From Microvirga sp052114605 (GTDB lineage Bacteria; Pseudomonadota; Alphaproteobacteria; Rhizobiales; Beijerinckiaceae), in NCBI RefSeq assembly GCF_052114605.1, contig NZ_JBFRFB010000006.1, positions 62,001-126,000 of the forward strand: a DNA stretch of 64,000 nt, written 5' to 3'. Positions 35,061-44,163 of the stretch are shown piece after piece. A program made the translations under genes and the position numbers. The notes under the pieces were generated by a model. It was given only the letters and a program-made list of their open reading frames with translations. It was not told where the DNA came from and ran no database searches. Numbering within the stretch: the first letter of the stretch is position 1; every line of letters starts with the position of its first letter.

Positions 35061-36437
35061 TCAATCGACACGATCAGGTGCAGTACTTTTACGCCTTGAC
35101 CAATCGCTAAAGAGATACTCCCGAAGAAGCGCTCTATTCATGGCGGATACGTCGGAAAATCCCAGTTTCTGTGCCAGCATTGCGGGCGACATCATCAGCA
35201 TCTGCCCCGGGAACTTTCTGCGCCAGAACCAGCCGAGCATGGCGGCCGGGGATTGCGCGCTTGTCTGCGTCGTCGATCCCTCTTTTCCGATGCTTCGCAG
35301 CGCCTGCCGCTTGGCATGGGCACGTTGGATAAACGGGGCAAGCGTGCCATGAGAGCGCAGCGCGCCGAGAAGGTTTTCTTGAGTGACAGGATCGAGTCTT
35401 TCTGCGGTCCAACGGACAAGCGCCTCATCACTTAGAAATTGACCTAGTCCAATTTCATCCAGCCCGCTCTTTTCAAGAGCCTCCTGCAGGCCCATGCCAC
35501 GCTCTCGAAGCCACTCCCGCAGGGCATTCTCCTTCTCTTCCTGTTCAGCTGCAACTCCGTGACGCTGCGCCTCCCGAATGGAGAGGACACGGAGCAGTGC
35601 CTCCCTCTGGGCAATCATGTAGTCAGCTGGCGACAGACGAAGCTCATCGAGAACGTCGTCCACCGGAAGCGCATCAACTTCGCTCGCAATGGATTTGGGA
35701 AAAGTATTCGCAGCCTCGTAATCTAGATCCCAGACATCGGTCCTCTCGAATAAAAATCCTGACGTGAAAGGCGGTGGGTCAGATGCCATGAAGCTTCGGA
35801 TGGCTGTCAGCAATTCAATTGCATCGTCGCGCTTGCGACATACCTTCCCAGTCGGTATCCAAGCCTGCAGGGCATCAATCATTGTGCCATCGAGGACAGA
35901 GTTTCGAGCGCACTTGAAAAGCTCCTCCCAACACCGCTCGGGATAAAATCGCCGCTTTGCTTGATTGAGGAAGTATTCTTCTGAAGTCCTGTCGATGACT
36001 CCATGCCGCACAGCCGCATCGACTGTTGCCCTGATATCGACCATCGCTTCGCTCAGCGGCATAAAATTCAGTTCGCTCGGCCCATGCTCGATGGCGACTT
36101 CGTCATCATCCTCAAGCTTCCCGTTTCGGTAGTCCGAGAAAATTGATCCGATGCCAACCATGCCGTGGTCGCAGAGTTCGGCGGCTCTGAGAGCCCCCAT
36201 GCTGGCAGCCCCGAATACGTGTATCCCTTCGGATAAAGCCCAGAGAATTTCCTTATGTCGCACTGCCGGAGCAGACCGGAACATTCCGTCGATGATGGCA
36301 ATGACGCACGGCCGCGGCGTCAGTTTTGCTGCTCTGATGACATCACCATACCCAGCGGGTGGAAGGCAGATCGCGTCGAGATGCTCACGCACTTCCGCGG
36401 CGGAGATTGTCGGCCCGCAAAAGATGACAATGCTCAC
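35061..36437 (-). CDS. tfuA: TfuA-like protein (YcaO partner)
   Basis: The 458-residue protein starts with GTG that overlaps the YcaO stop by 4 nt. The TfuA core covers about residues 1-130: VIFCGPTISAAEVREHLDA, PPAGYGDV, CVIAIIDGMFRSAPAVRHKE, GAASMGALRAAELCDHGM and the acidic DDDEVAIEHGP. About 300 residues follow that contain long helices and are less conserved. In thioamide RiPP pathways TfuA recruits or hydrolyses the sulfur donor and works with YcaO to turn backbone amides into thioamides; it was first found in trifolitoxin production. The tight coupling to ycaO fits that role. Confidence 0.85.
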   Translation of the reverse strand: MSIVIFCGPTISAAEVREHLDAICLPPAGYGDVIRAAKLTPRPCVIAIIDGMFRSAPAVRHKEILWALSEGIHVFGAASMGALRAAELCDHGMVGIGSIFSDYRNGKLEDDDEVAIEHGPSELNFMPLSEAMVDIRATVDAAVRHGVIDRTSEEYFLNQAKRRFYPERCWEELFKCARNSVLDGTMIDALQAWIPTGKVCRKRDDAIELLTAIRSFMASDPPPFTSGFLFERTDVWDLDYEAANTFPKSIASEVDALPVDDVLDELRLSPADYMIAQREALLRVLSIREAQRHGVAAEQEEKENALREWLRERGMGLQEALEKSGLDEIGLGQFLSDEALVRWTAERLDPVTQENLLGALRSHGTLAPFIQRAHAKRQALRSIGKEGSTTQTSAQSPAAMLGWFWRRKFPGQMLMMSPAMLAQKLGFSDVSAMNRALLREYLFSDWSRRKSTAPDRVD

Positions 36438-37669
36438 GATCCCCGTCCCATATGCAGACGAGCCCTTCTCCCGAGAACAACGCCCGGCTCAAGAAGCCCC
36501 TCGAGTCCCGGCACGACGACGCGAACGACGGAAAGCGGAGCGGAACTTTCCTGCAGCAGGTCCGCGACAATGACTTCACTGATTCCAACTCGCTCAAGGC
36601 GCTGGACGATGTAATCGACATCTTCATCGATTGTTGCATGAAAGGCATGAGGAATGTCGCTGTAACAGCGGCTCGCCTTATCGGAACCGATCCGTTCGCG
36701 CCACCTGCTCAGTTCCTCCATATCGTCGAAGCGCTCATAGAGGCTGGGACCTGTATCATCCCGTGTGCCGGCGATGATTGTCGCGCGGGATTGAACGGCT
36801 TCGAGGAGCGCTCTCAAAAGTGCGATGCCCTTATCTGGATGACAGCCGTGCCCTTCGGCAGGCAAAGGCATGAGACCCGGGCCGCCGCGCCGCTCCATGA
36901 TGTGACATTTGAAAGCTGCGATGCCGATATCCGAAGTCAAGTCCCATACGGCCACCACGAAACCTTTCGCAGTGATCTTCGTCACAATGGAGAGGGCATC
37001 CGGTTCATCCATCGACGCAAGATCCAGACGCCGACTCTCGAGACATGCCGGGTCGAGCGAAAAAAGAACCTGCGCATCGCGTTCGATCAACTCGCACAGG
37101 CCATGAACGATAGCCTCACGCACGTCATTGCCGGAAGCGAGACCATTGGTGCTTGCGGTAAAGTGTCCGCTGCCCGCAGGCCTTGGAAGAGTAAAATTTG
37201 TGTGGACGCATTCGAAGGGGAGCCAACACCCCGATCCAGTGAGGAGCTGGCGCCCCTCGAACCAAAGAATGCGGGTCGTCTCAGAAAAGCGGGCACCTCG
37301 GTGAAAGGATAAGTTCCTGACATCAATGATACTCCTTCCGGCTTTTCGCATCTCGCTGGCATGAGCCCAGATCAAGGGACCCTGCACACTCTCCGCGCAG
37401 AAGGCTTCGATGGATTCCATGATGGCGGAAACCTTCGCCGCTGCACGATCCAATCCTTTTCCCTGCGAGGTAATGTTTGAGCGTGAACCGGGCCGTATGG
37501 CGACTGCGACCGGAATTCCGATGGAATCGAGACCCGTGATATCCGCAACCCGAGCGATGCCGAATGCGCCGAGCATGGGGCGCAGTCGATCCAACGTTAT
37601 TGCCGGCTCGACTGCGCGGTGAGTTCCACGAAGGTAGAGTTTCGACAACAAGGCCGGCGGTACACTCAT
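36434..37669 (-). CDS. ycaO: YcaO family protein (ATP-dependent amide cyclodehydratase/thioamidation enzyme)
   Basis: The 411-residue protein shows the three YcaO ATP/Mg-binding regions: AKVSAIMESIEAFCAES (about 77-93), NGLASGNDVREAIVHGLCEL with ERD (about 172-195), and RALLEAVQSRAT (about 288-299). The C-terminus ends in RRARLHMGRGS without the Pro-rich tail of azoline-forming YcaOs, consistent with a TfuA-partnered thioamidating type. No E1-like or ocin-ThiF partner is present. Its start overlaps the upstream cyclase gene (ATGA) and its end overlaps tfuA, so all three are translationally coupled. The substrate is unknown. Confidence 0.88.
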   Translation of the reverse strand: MSVPPALLSKLYLRGTHRAVEPAITLDRLRPMLGAFGIARVADITGLDSIGIPVAVAIRPGSRSNITSQGKGLDRAAAKVSAIMESIEAFCAESVQGPLIWAHASEMRKAGRSIIDVRNLSFHRGARFSETTRILWFEGRQLLTGSGCWLPFECVHTNFTLPRPAGSGHFTASTNGLASGNDVREAIVHGLCELIERDAQVLFSLDPACLESRRLDLASMDEPDALSIVTKITAKGFVVAVWDLTSDIGIAAFKCHIMERRGGPGLMPLPAEGHGCHPDKGIALLRALLEAVQSRATIIAGTRDDTGPSLYERFDDMEELSRWRERIGSDKASRCYSDIPHAFHATIDEDVDYIVQRLERVGISEVIVADLLQESSAPLSVVRVVVPGLEGLLEPGVVLGRRARLHMGRGS

Positions 37670-40600
37670 GCGGCTTCTCGCAATCTCTTCAACAAGTTCA
37701 CGGCCAAGGACCTATCCGCCGTCGGCGCAGCCTCCGGGAGGTTCGCTATTGCTTTCTCAAGTCGCGCAACAGCGTCATGATGCAAGCCACTCTCGACGAA
37801 AACAGGAGAGCTGCTGATGGCGACACGCAGACAGAGAGCATTCGCGTTTTGAGACTCAGCGGTGGAAACAGCTTCATCGTAGCATCGTAGCGCCTCATCA
37901 TTCCTTCCGAGAAAAAAGAAGAGTTCCCCCCTTCGCCGCAAGAGCTCGGCAAGCCAGTAACGCAGATTGGTTTCATCAACGATTTGGGTGGCCTCTTCGA
38001 TGACTTCGAGACCGCGCGAGAACCTGCCTGCAAGGCCATAGGCTTCCGCCAACATCTCCAGATAAGCTGGGAAATCCTCCTGCGTGCCGATAAGGCGCTG
38101 TGTCGCAAGGCCCCGCTCGATCTCTACTATGCCTTCGTCATGTCTGCCGCTCAGCGCGACTGCCCACCCACCAAATATTTCAGCCTTCGCAGCGATATCC
38201 TTGAAGCCGAGCTCATCAGCGAACCGATGCATTCTCATGGCGCGCTGTTTGACGGCTTCTATGTCACGGCGGTAGCGTAGAAGGTTGATCTCCGCCTCTT
38301 CGAAATGCGTTTTACTGGCCCGGTGATCCAGCGCTGCAGCGTGCCGTGCGCAGGCCTTGATGGCGGCCTGGGAGCGTCTGGAGAAGCCCTGTATCCAAAG
38401 CGACAATGCCTTCTCGCCAAGACCGCAGACTTTGGGATCATGCCCTCCATAAAGGATGGCGTCGTGTCGATGCTCGACCGCATCGTAAAGCGCGAGCCCT
38501 TCAGCCACATGTTCGCAACACCGCCTCTGTTCGCCGAGCATGAAGAGGGTGGCCCACTGACAATGATGGGCCTGCAAGGACAAATGCGGATCGGAAAGGT
38601 CTTGGACGATAATGGATAATTGATCCGCACGTTCTCGCATGCTCTTGAAATTCGAGGCTGTCCTCCACCATCCCCAATATGCCGTAAAGCGGCGATAGTC
38701 GTGTATGGAATCTGAGAGCGCTATGGCTTGTCTATAGAGGCCTTGCACTTCTTCGGCACCGGGTCCGGCTAAAGAGATAAGCAGCGGAGCGAGAGCCAAA
38801 TATATATCGAGTTCGATCTCGGTTCGATCCTGCCCCGGCTCAAGCTCGCTCGCGAGGGACAAAGCGCGTCGAAAAAGACTGATCGCCTCCAGATTGGCGG
38901 ACCGCGATGCCGCTCGCTTGCCGGCCTGTTGAAGCTTGTCAATCGCCTCCCTTGGGAGTCCAGCCTCGGTGAAATGGCGCGCGAGGATTTCAGGCTCGGC
39001 GTAGGCTGTTTCCAGAACCTGGGCAAGTTGCCTATGAACAGCCTGGCGGGTTGTCTTCAGCATACTGTCATAGGCACTCTGCTGCAGAAGAGCATGCCTG
39101 AAACTATAGGAGCGCTGTGGCACTTCCTGTTCAAGGGTAATGACCCCAAGTTCGTATAATCGATCCAGTCCAGAATTGACGTCTCTCTCATCGAGGCGTG
39201 TTGCTTGCCGCAGAAGATCGGCAGGAAAGGTGCGCCCGATAGCGCTGGCAGTCTGCGCGATCTGTTTCCCTAGGGTGGACTGATCAAGCCGAGATGCCAG
39301 AATATCCTGAAGCGATGTTGGCAAACTGCTTGCATCGTCAAAATCCCGATCTCGATTAAGAAGTTCTACTGTCAGCTCTTCCAGGAAAAAGGGATTTCCT
39401 TCTGCCCGATTAAGAATATGTCGCAGTTCCTTCAACTCGAGAGGCGCTGCGCCGGCGACGTGTTTGATGAGGGCAGTCGCGGCCTCTTCTCCCAAAGGAG
39501 AAAGGTCGATCCTCGTCACATTTTCTGAATCCGCCTGCTGCAGAACTGAGTCCACGGGGCGCCCAGTCATAAGCAGAAGAACCGGCAGATCCGTGATGCG
39601 TACGATGAGGCGGTTGAGCAGTTCCGACGAGCTTGGGTCGATCCAATGTGTATCCTCGAATATGATCAAAAGCGGTCCGCGTTTCGCCAGACGCGCGACG
39701 ATCTCGATCAACGTCGCAAATGCTTCTTCCTTGAGCTGTTCTGTCGATCTAGGACCTTGGCCAAAATCTGCCTCATCCTGGAACGAAAAGAGGATATGAT
39801 TGAGAACGGGCGCTGCCTCCGGGAAAGACAGCACGGGCATGTTGAGGAGGCGGCTCAATCCTTTCTCGGTCGAACCCTGCCGCTCGTCAGTGTTATTGAG
39901 ATACCTACGCTCAAGGAGCGACCTTATAGGATATAGTGGCGTCAGAGCATGAAGCGGCGAACATTGGAGGCTTAGCGCTGTCGCAGCCTCGTGGGCCAGA
40001 ACTGTACGAATTTCAGCCGCCACGCGCGATTTACCTATGCCAGGATCGCCGATCAGAATAACGGCCTGTCCCTGTCCGCTCCGCGCGAGACGCCATTTAT
40101 CGGTCAGTTCGGCGAACTCCGCTTTCCTCTCAAGAAAAGGAGTGACACCGCGCGAGTGCAGCCCCTCGAAGCGCGTCTGCGGATGTCGGGCGCGAAGGAC
40201 TGTCCAAGCCTGTTGCAGATGCGTGAACCCCGGCAATTCGAGTTCATGTATCCCCCCGAACCGGAACATGGTGCCGACGAGTCTGTGTGTCGCATTACTG
40301 ACAAGGACCGAGCCCGGTGCCGCCGCAGCCTGAAGGCGAGCCGCGAGATGAGGCGCAATACCGACGACCTCGTCGGCTCCGAATCCTCTCTCTCCCGTCA
40401 TATTCCCCGCCACGACCTTGCTGGTGGCGATACCGACGCGGACGCTTAGAGCGTGTCTGCTGCCGGATACGGTTACCCCCAGCTGCGCGCAACCTTTTAC
40501 AATGGCGAGTCCTGCATGGATGGCCCGTTCCGCGGCATTCTCGTAAGCCGTGGGATACCCGAAATAAGCCATGCCTCCATCACCGATGTAACGGTTGACC

Positions 40601-40785
40601 TTGCCGCCGGTCTCCTCGATGGCGGCGGTGCACATGGCGTGGAAGCTCTGAAGGAGCGTGTGCATATCTTCCGGATCGAGGCGCTCCGCAAGGCGGGTTG
40701 AACCCACGAGATCATACGCGAGTGCAGTGACCTGCCTTCTGTCGGCAGTGCCTAAAGAGTGCGCCGGTGGGACATGCTGTGGCAT
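37666..40785 (-). CDS. Class III adenylate/guanylate cyclase-AAA ATPase-TPR signalling protein
   Basis: The 1039-residue protein has an N-terminal nucleotide cyclase domain (about 15-195). Metal-binding aspartates are visible in ALAYDLVGSTRLAERLDPED and NRYIGDGGMAYFGYP, and a transition-state-type segment lies in RVGIATSKVVAGNMTG. An AAA/ATPase module follows with Walker A LIGDPGIGKSR (about 243-253) and LLIIFEDTHWIDPSSSELL as Walker B. The C-terminal 450 residues are helical TPR-like repeats. It is the first gene of the YcaO-TfuA operon and overlaps ycaO by 4 nt. Such proteins act as signal-responsive regulators; here it may sense a cue and control the modification system. Confidence 0.88.
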   Translation of the reverse strand: MPQHVPPAHSLGTADRRQVTALAYDLVGSTRLAERLDPEDMHTLLQSFHAMCTAAIEETGGKVNRYIGDGGMAYFGYPTAYENAAERAIHAGLAIVKGCAQLGVTVSGSRHALSVRVGIATSKVVAGNMTGERGFGADEVVGIAPHLAARLQAAAAPGSVLVSNATHRLVGTMFRFGGIHELELPGFTHLQQAWTVLRARHPQTRFEGLHSRGVTPFLERKAEFAELTDKWRLARSGQGQAVILIGDPGIGKSRVAAEIRTVLAHEAATALSLQCSPLHALTPLYPIRSLLERRYLNNTDERQGSTEKGLSRLLNMPVLSFPEAAPVLNHILFSFQDEADFGQGPRSTEQLKEEAFATLIEIVARLAKRGPLLIIFEDTHWIDPSSSELLNRLIVRITDLPVLLLMTGRPVDSVLQQADSENVTRIDLSPLGEEAATALIKHVAGAAPLELKELRHILNRAEGNPFFLEELTVELLNRDRDFDDASSLPTSLQDILASRLDQSTLGKQIAQTASAIGRTFPADLLRQATRLDERDVNSGLDRLYELGVITLEQEVPQRSYSFRHALLQQSAYDSMLKTTRQAVHRQLAQVLETAYAEPEILARHFTEAGLPREAIDKLQQAGKRAASRSANLEAISLFRRALSLASELEPGQDRTEIELDIYLALAPLLISLAGPGAEEVQGLYRQAIALSDSIHDYRRFTAYWGWWRTASNFKSMRERADQLSIIVQDLSDPHLSLQAHHCQWATLFMLGEQRRCCEHVAEGLALYDAVEHRHDAILYGGHDPKVCGLGEKALSLWIQGFSRRSQAAIKACARHAAALDHRASKTHFEEAEINLLRYRRDIEAVKQRAMRMHRFADELGFKDIAAKAEIFGGWAVALSGRHDEGIVEIERGLATQRLIGTQEDFPAYLEMLAEAYGLAGRFSRGLEVIEEATQIVDETNLRYWLAELLRRRGELFFFLGRNDEALRCYDEAVSTAESQNANALCLRVAISSSPVFVESGLHHDAVARLEKAIANLPEAAPTADRSLAVNLLKRLREAA

Positions 40786-40986
40786 CTGCGACCCCGCTGC
40801 GCCGCAAAATTTAGCATGTTTTATCCAGCGAGTATCAGCCTGATCGTTAGGCAGCGTCTCCTGAATGAGGTCAAGCCTGGCAAGTTCTTGCGGAGTCAGA
40901 GCTCGGACGCTTCATACAAACGGGTCACTTGTACCCGATTAATCGTTGCAACATTTCGTTTCCAACGAAGGCGCCGACGCAAAGCG
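40786..40986 (-). promoter_or_regulatory. Spacer with inverted repeats between PP2C-like gene and cyclase operon
   Basis: The 201-bp gap holds no gene; the longest small minus-strand frame (14 codons) is not precursor-like. It contains TTCGTT-tcc-AACGAA at 40955-40969 and CGGGT-n7-ACCCG at 40921-40937. These could end the upstream transcript or serve as operators of the cyclase-YcaO-TfuA promoter. Confidence 0.4.
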
Positions 40987-41979
40987 TCAGAATCTGACGC
41001 CGAGATATGCTCTGTCGTCGGCCCAGAGGGAGGCTGTCGATCCTTTGGGGGAAGGGTACAGAAGGACCTTTGCTGGATCCTCGCGCTCTGCCTCGGCGAA
41101 TGCCTTTTCCCAGGCCGCGACGCCGAAGCCGTTTCCGGGCTTGAAGTAACCGTCTGAGTAGATTTCGATCGTTCTCACATCCGAGCAGGAAAATTGTTCG
41201 ATCTTGAGCATGTGCTGCGGCACCTCGAAGCCATCCAGGCAAGGATATCCGAGCTGCAAAGAGGCATTGTTCTGATAGCCGCCCTGGGCATTCACGATTC
41301 CGCCGCGTACGAGGTTCTCGATATCCGCCCTGGACACATGCGGCAGGGCTTCGAGATTGGCGGCAATAGCGCGGCTCTCGATGACGGCCATGTCATCGGC
41401 ATCGAGCGTTCCGGCTACATTCTCCAGAGATTGTTGCGTACCATGCCAAGTCACCTGACGGGACATCTGCTCGTGCCTCTCAGGGTCCGAGACCTTGCGC
41501 CCGATCACAGGCCAAGCCTGGCGGCGCAGAAGCGAGGTGATCAGGTCGAGATCCTTCTCTACCCGAATGGTGTGATTACCATTGATCCGAACACCGCTGT
41601 CACCCACGAGGAGCACATCCACGGTTTCACGCCGGACCAACACAAGGGCCAGGGCAGCCGAAATCCGGAAATTCCAGTCGGCCTGAGCCCTCTCGGCCAT
41701 GCCATGCTTCTCATAGACGGGAGCCAGCGCCGCCGTCAGCGCGTTGACGATGGCAACCGGATCGTCCGATCCATCAGGCGCGCTCAGCAGATGCTCGAGC
41801 GCGCGCTGGACGGTCATGGCCGCATACTGACCGGAGAGCATTCCATCGAAGCGCGTTCCGAGGCGGTCCGTGACCCCGTCTATGACCGCATAGGCGCGGC
41901 CCGGCAGGATCACGAGACGGTCCTCGTTGGTGTGAGGCGCGGACGGATCCTTCGCCTCGGTGAATGCCTCGATCAGCAT
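40987..41979 (-). CDS. PP2C-like serine/threonine phosphatase family protein
   Basis: The 330-residue protein has PP2C-type metal-binding motifs: NEDRLVIL near residue 19, YAVIDGVTD (about 32-40), LLVGDSGVRING in the middle and WADDRAYLGVRF at the C-terminus. These match the Asp-Gly and Asp-Asp positions of the fold. It would remove phosphate from proteins or small molecules in the cytoplasm. The start is 30 bp after the binding-protein stop at 42010, so the two are probably co-transcribed. It also lies just upstream of the cyclase gene, making a link to that operon possible. Confidence 0.7.
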   Translation of the reverse strand: MLIEAFTEAKDPSAPHTNEDRLVILPGRAYAVIDGVTDRLGTRFDGMLSGQYAAMTVQRALEHLLSAPDGSDDPVAIVNALTAALAPVYEKHGMAERAQADWNFRISAALALVLVRRETVDVLLVGDSGVRINGNHTIRVEKDLDLITSLLRRQAWPVIGRKVSDPERHEQMSRQVTWHGTQQSLENVAGTLDADDMAVIESRAIAANLEALPHVSRADIENLVRGGIVNAQGGYQNNASLQLGYPCLDGFEVPQHMLKIEQFSCSDVRTIEIYSDGYFKPGNGFGVAAWEKAFAEAEREDPAKVLLYPSPKGSTASLWADDRAYLGVRF

Positions 41980-42009
41980 GACAGCCGTTAGACCTTATGA
42001 ATGCAAAGC

Positions 42010-42981
42010 TCAGCGGTTCTGCAGAGCTGCCTTCCACTTGGCAACCCAATCGCTCCGATTCTGGGCGACCTTCTTGATGTCATACTCGACCAGCTTGATC
42101 TCGCTCATCGGCTTAAGGCCTGCACCGGTGACGTCCTTGCGGACGGAGCGGCGTCCAATTTCGGAAACGAGCTGTTCCTGCACGGGCTTGGAAAGAAGCC
42201 AGTCGATGAACACCTTGCCGTTCTCCGCATGAGGAGCGCCCTTCACAAGCGCAACGCCATCGGCGACGGTGGAAGAGCCGTCCTCCGGATAGACGATGGC
42301 AACGTTGCCGCCGCCCTTCACGTAATCCAGGGCGTTGTCTTCGAGGGTCAGGCCTACGAGCGCCTCGCCATCGTTCACATAGCGAGCAACGGCACCCGAG
42401 GAATCGGACAGGTTGATGTTCGCGAGAGACTTATTGTAGACGTCCCACCCCTTGTCGCCATGGGCGATGAGAACGGTCGCAAGCTGCTGGAAGCTGGAGC
42501 CGGAGGTATCGGCACGCGCGGAAGAGATCTTACCCTTCCATTTGGGGTCACCGAGATCGGTCCAGCTCTTCGGATAATCGGCGGGCTTGAGTTCCTTGTT
42601 GTTCACAGCCATGACCAGAAGGATGCCGGTATAGGGGATCCATTCCGGGCTCACCTTGTAGTTGGGAAGGAGGACATCGTCTTCCTTCGGCTTGTAGGTC
42701 GCCAGGAGGTCCTTGTTATCCTCCAGCTGCTCGCCGCCGATGCTCCAGATCACATCGGCCTTCGCCGCGGAAGACTCCGCTTTGACGCGCTTGATGATGT
42801 CGCCGGAACCGGCCTTCACCACATCAACCTTGATTCCGGTGTCCTTCTCGAATTTCGGGACCAGGGCATCGACGATGGAGGCCTTGTGGGCGGTGTAGAC
42901 CACGACAGTCTTATCCTGGGCCAAGGCCGCAGTAGCAAAGGAAGCGAGCAGCACGCCCGCGGTCAGTCCGACTTTCAACAC
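42010..42981 (-). CDS. ABC transporter substrate-binding protein, Fe(III)/aminoethylphosphonate (FbpA) type
   Basis: The 323-residue protein has a Sec signal peptide cut near ATAALAQ, then TVVVYTAHKASIVDALVPKF and the lobe signature VIWSIGGEQLEDN. Later GDPKWKGKISSARADTSGSS and a C-terminal helix-rich lobe follow. The FbpA/AfuA family binds ferric iron or, in related systems, 2-aminoethylphosphonate. Tyrosine pairs typical of iron binding are not plain, so the ligand is open. It is divergent from its ATPase and permease genes across a 111-bp control region. Confidence 0.87.
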   Translation of the reverse strand: MLKVGLTAGVLLASFATAALAQDKTVVVYTAHKASIVDALVPKFEKDTGIKVDVVKAGSGDIIKRVKAESSAAKADVIWSIGGEQLEDNKDLLATYKPKEDDVLLPNYKVSPEWIPYTGILLVMAVNNKELKPADYPKSWTDLGDPKWKGKISSARADTSGSSFQQLATVLIAHGDKGWDVYNKSLANINLSDSSGAVARYVNDGEALVGLTLEDNALDYVKGGGNVAIVYPEDGSSTVADGVALVKGAPHAENGKVFIDWLLSKPVQEQLVSEIGRRSVRKDVTGAGLKPMSEIKLVEYDIKKVAQNRSDWVAKWKAALQNR

Positions 42982-43092
42982 GTAATCCTCCCATGGATTT
43001 AGTTAGCCAGGTAATAGTATGTTGCTGAAGGCGGCAACTTTTGTAAAGTCGTGCCCCGTCGAAGTTGAATTATACGAACAAGGGAGCCGTGT

Positions 43093-44163
43093 GTGGCCGA
43101 TTTGAAGATCCAGGGGCTGGCCAAGAGCTATAGGGACGTACGCGTCCTGGAGAGCATCGATCTCGCGATTGCGTCCGGCGAGTTCTTCACCCTTCTGGGC
43201 CCTAGCGGCTGCGGCAAGACTACGCTCTTGCGGACAATCGCGGGCTTCCAGCACCAGGATCGCGGTGAGATCATCGTCAATGGCGAGCGCATCGACCACA
43301 AGCCTGCCCACAAGCGTGATATCGGCATGGTTTTTCAGGATTATGCCGTATTCCCTCACCTGACGGTTGCAGACAATGTTGCCTTCGGCCTCAAGGCCAG
43401 GTCCCTACCAAAGTCTGAGATCGAGGCCCGCGTGGCCGAGGCTCTCAAGATGGTTCGGCTTGAGGGTTATCAGAATCGCCTGCCGGCGGAAATGTCAGGA
43501 GGGCAGCAGCAGCGCATCGGCCTTGCCCGCGCCATGGCCATCCGCCCGACGCTTCTTCTGATGGACGAGCCGCTTTCGAACCTCGACGCGAAGCTGCGTA
43601 TCGAACTGCGCGAAGACATTCGCGACATCCAGCGACGGCTGGGCATCACGACCATCTACGTGACCCATGATCAGGAAGAGGCTCTTGCGGTTTCGGACCG
43701 CATCTGCGTGATGAATAAAGGCAATGTCGAGCAGATCGGCACACCTTTCGAGATCTACCGGAAGCCTCTGCGCCGTTTCGCGGCGACATTTGTCGGCACC
43801 ATGAACCTCCTGCCGGGAGTCATTGAGGACGGGCACCTGCTTATCAGCGGCCACAGGATTGCCTATCCGGCGACGCCGGGAGGCGTTGAAGTCGCCATTC
43901 GTCCGGAGAATGTGCTGCTCGCCGGCATGCCATATGATGGTGAGGCCATCGCCCTCAAGGGTATCGTGCAGAAAGTCACGTTCCTCGGGCGCGAGGCTCA
44001 CTACACCCTCAAAACCGATGCCGGCGAGATCGTCGCCCAGGTAGCGGACCCGGCGCACGACTTTATCGCGATGGAAGGGCGTCAGGTCGATGTAAGGCTT
44101 CCGCTTCAGAAGATCGTTCTTTTTCGCGAGAATGGCGACGTGATCGATGCGGGGCAGGCATGA
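43093..44163 (+). CDS. ABC transporter ATP-binding protein, FbpC/PotA type
   Basis: The GTG at 43093 follows AGGGAG. The 356-residue ATPase has Walker A GPSGCGKTTLL (about 36-46), signature MSGGQQQRIGLARAM, Walker B LLLMDEPLSNLDAKLR, and a C-terminal TOBE regulatory domain (about 240-350). It drives the importer with the permease at 44160, which overlaps it by 4 nt (ATGA). The divergent binding-protein gene completes the system. Confidence 0.92.
   Translation: MADLKIQGLAKSYRDVRVLESIDLAIASGEFFTLLGPSGCGKTTLLRTIAGFQHQDRGEIIVNGERIDHKPAHKRDIGMVFQDYAVFPHLTVADNVAFGLKARSLPKSEIEARVAEALKMVRLEGYQNRLPAEMSGGQQQRIGLARAMAIRPTLLLMDEPLSNLDAKLRIELREDIRDIQRRLGITTIYVTHDQEEALAVSDRICVMNKGNVEQIGTPFEIYRKPLRRFAATFVGTMNLLPGVIEDGHLLISGHRIAYPATPGGVEVAIRPENVLLAGMPYDGEAIALKGIVQKVTFLGREAHYTLKTDAGEIVAQVADPAHDFIAMEGRQVDVRLPLQKIVLFRENGDVIDAGQA

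Noticed and set aside
40786..40986. Possible short RiPP precursor upstream of the cyclase gene
   Set aside because: The only small minus-strand frame is 14 codons with no ribosome site and no leader/core pattern.
42001..43002. 333-codon plus-strand ORF
   Set aside because: Antisense of the FbpA-type binding-protein gene.
43021..43049. Short inverted repeats (GTTGC/GCAAC, ACTTT/AAAGT) in the FbpA/FbpC divergent promoter
   Set aside because: Arms are only 5 bp and do not resemble known iron-response boxes; too weak to call.
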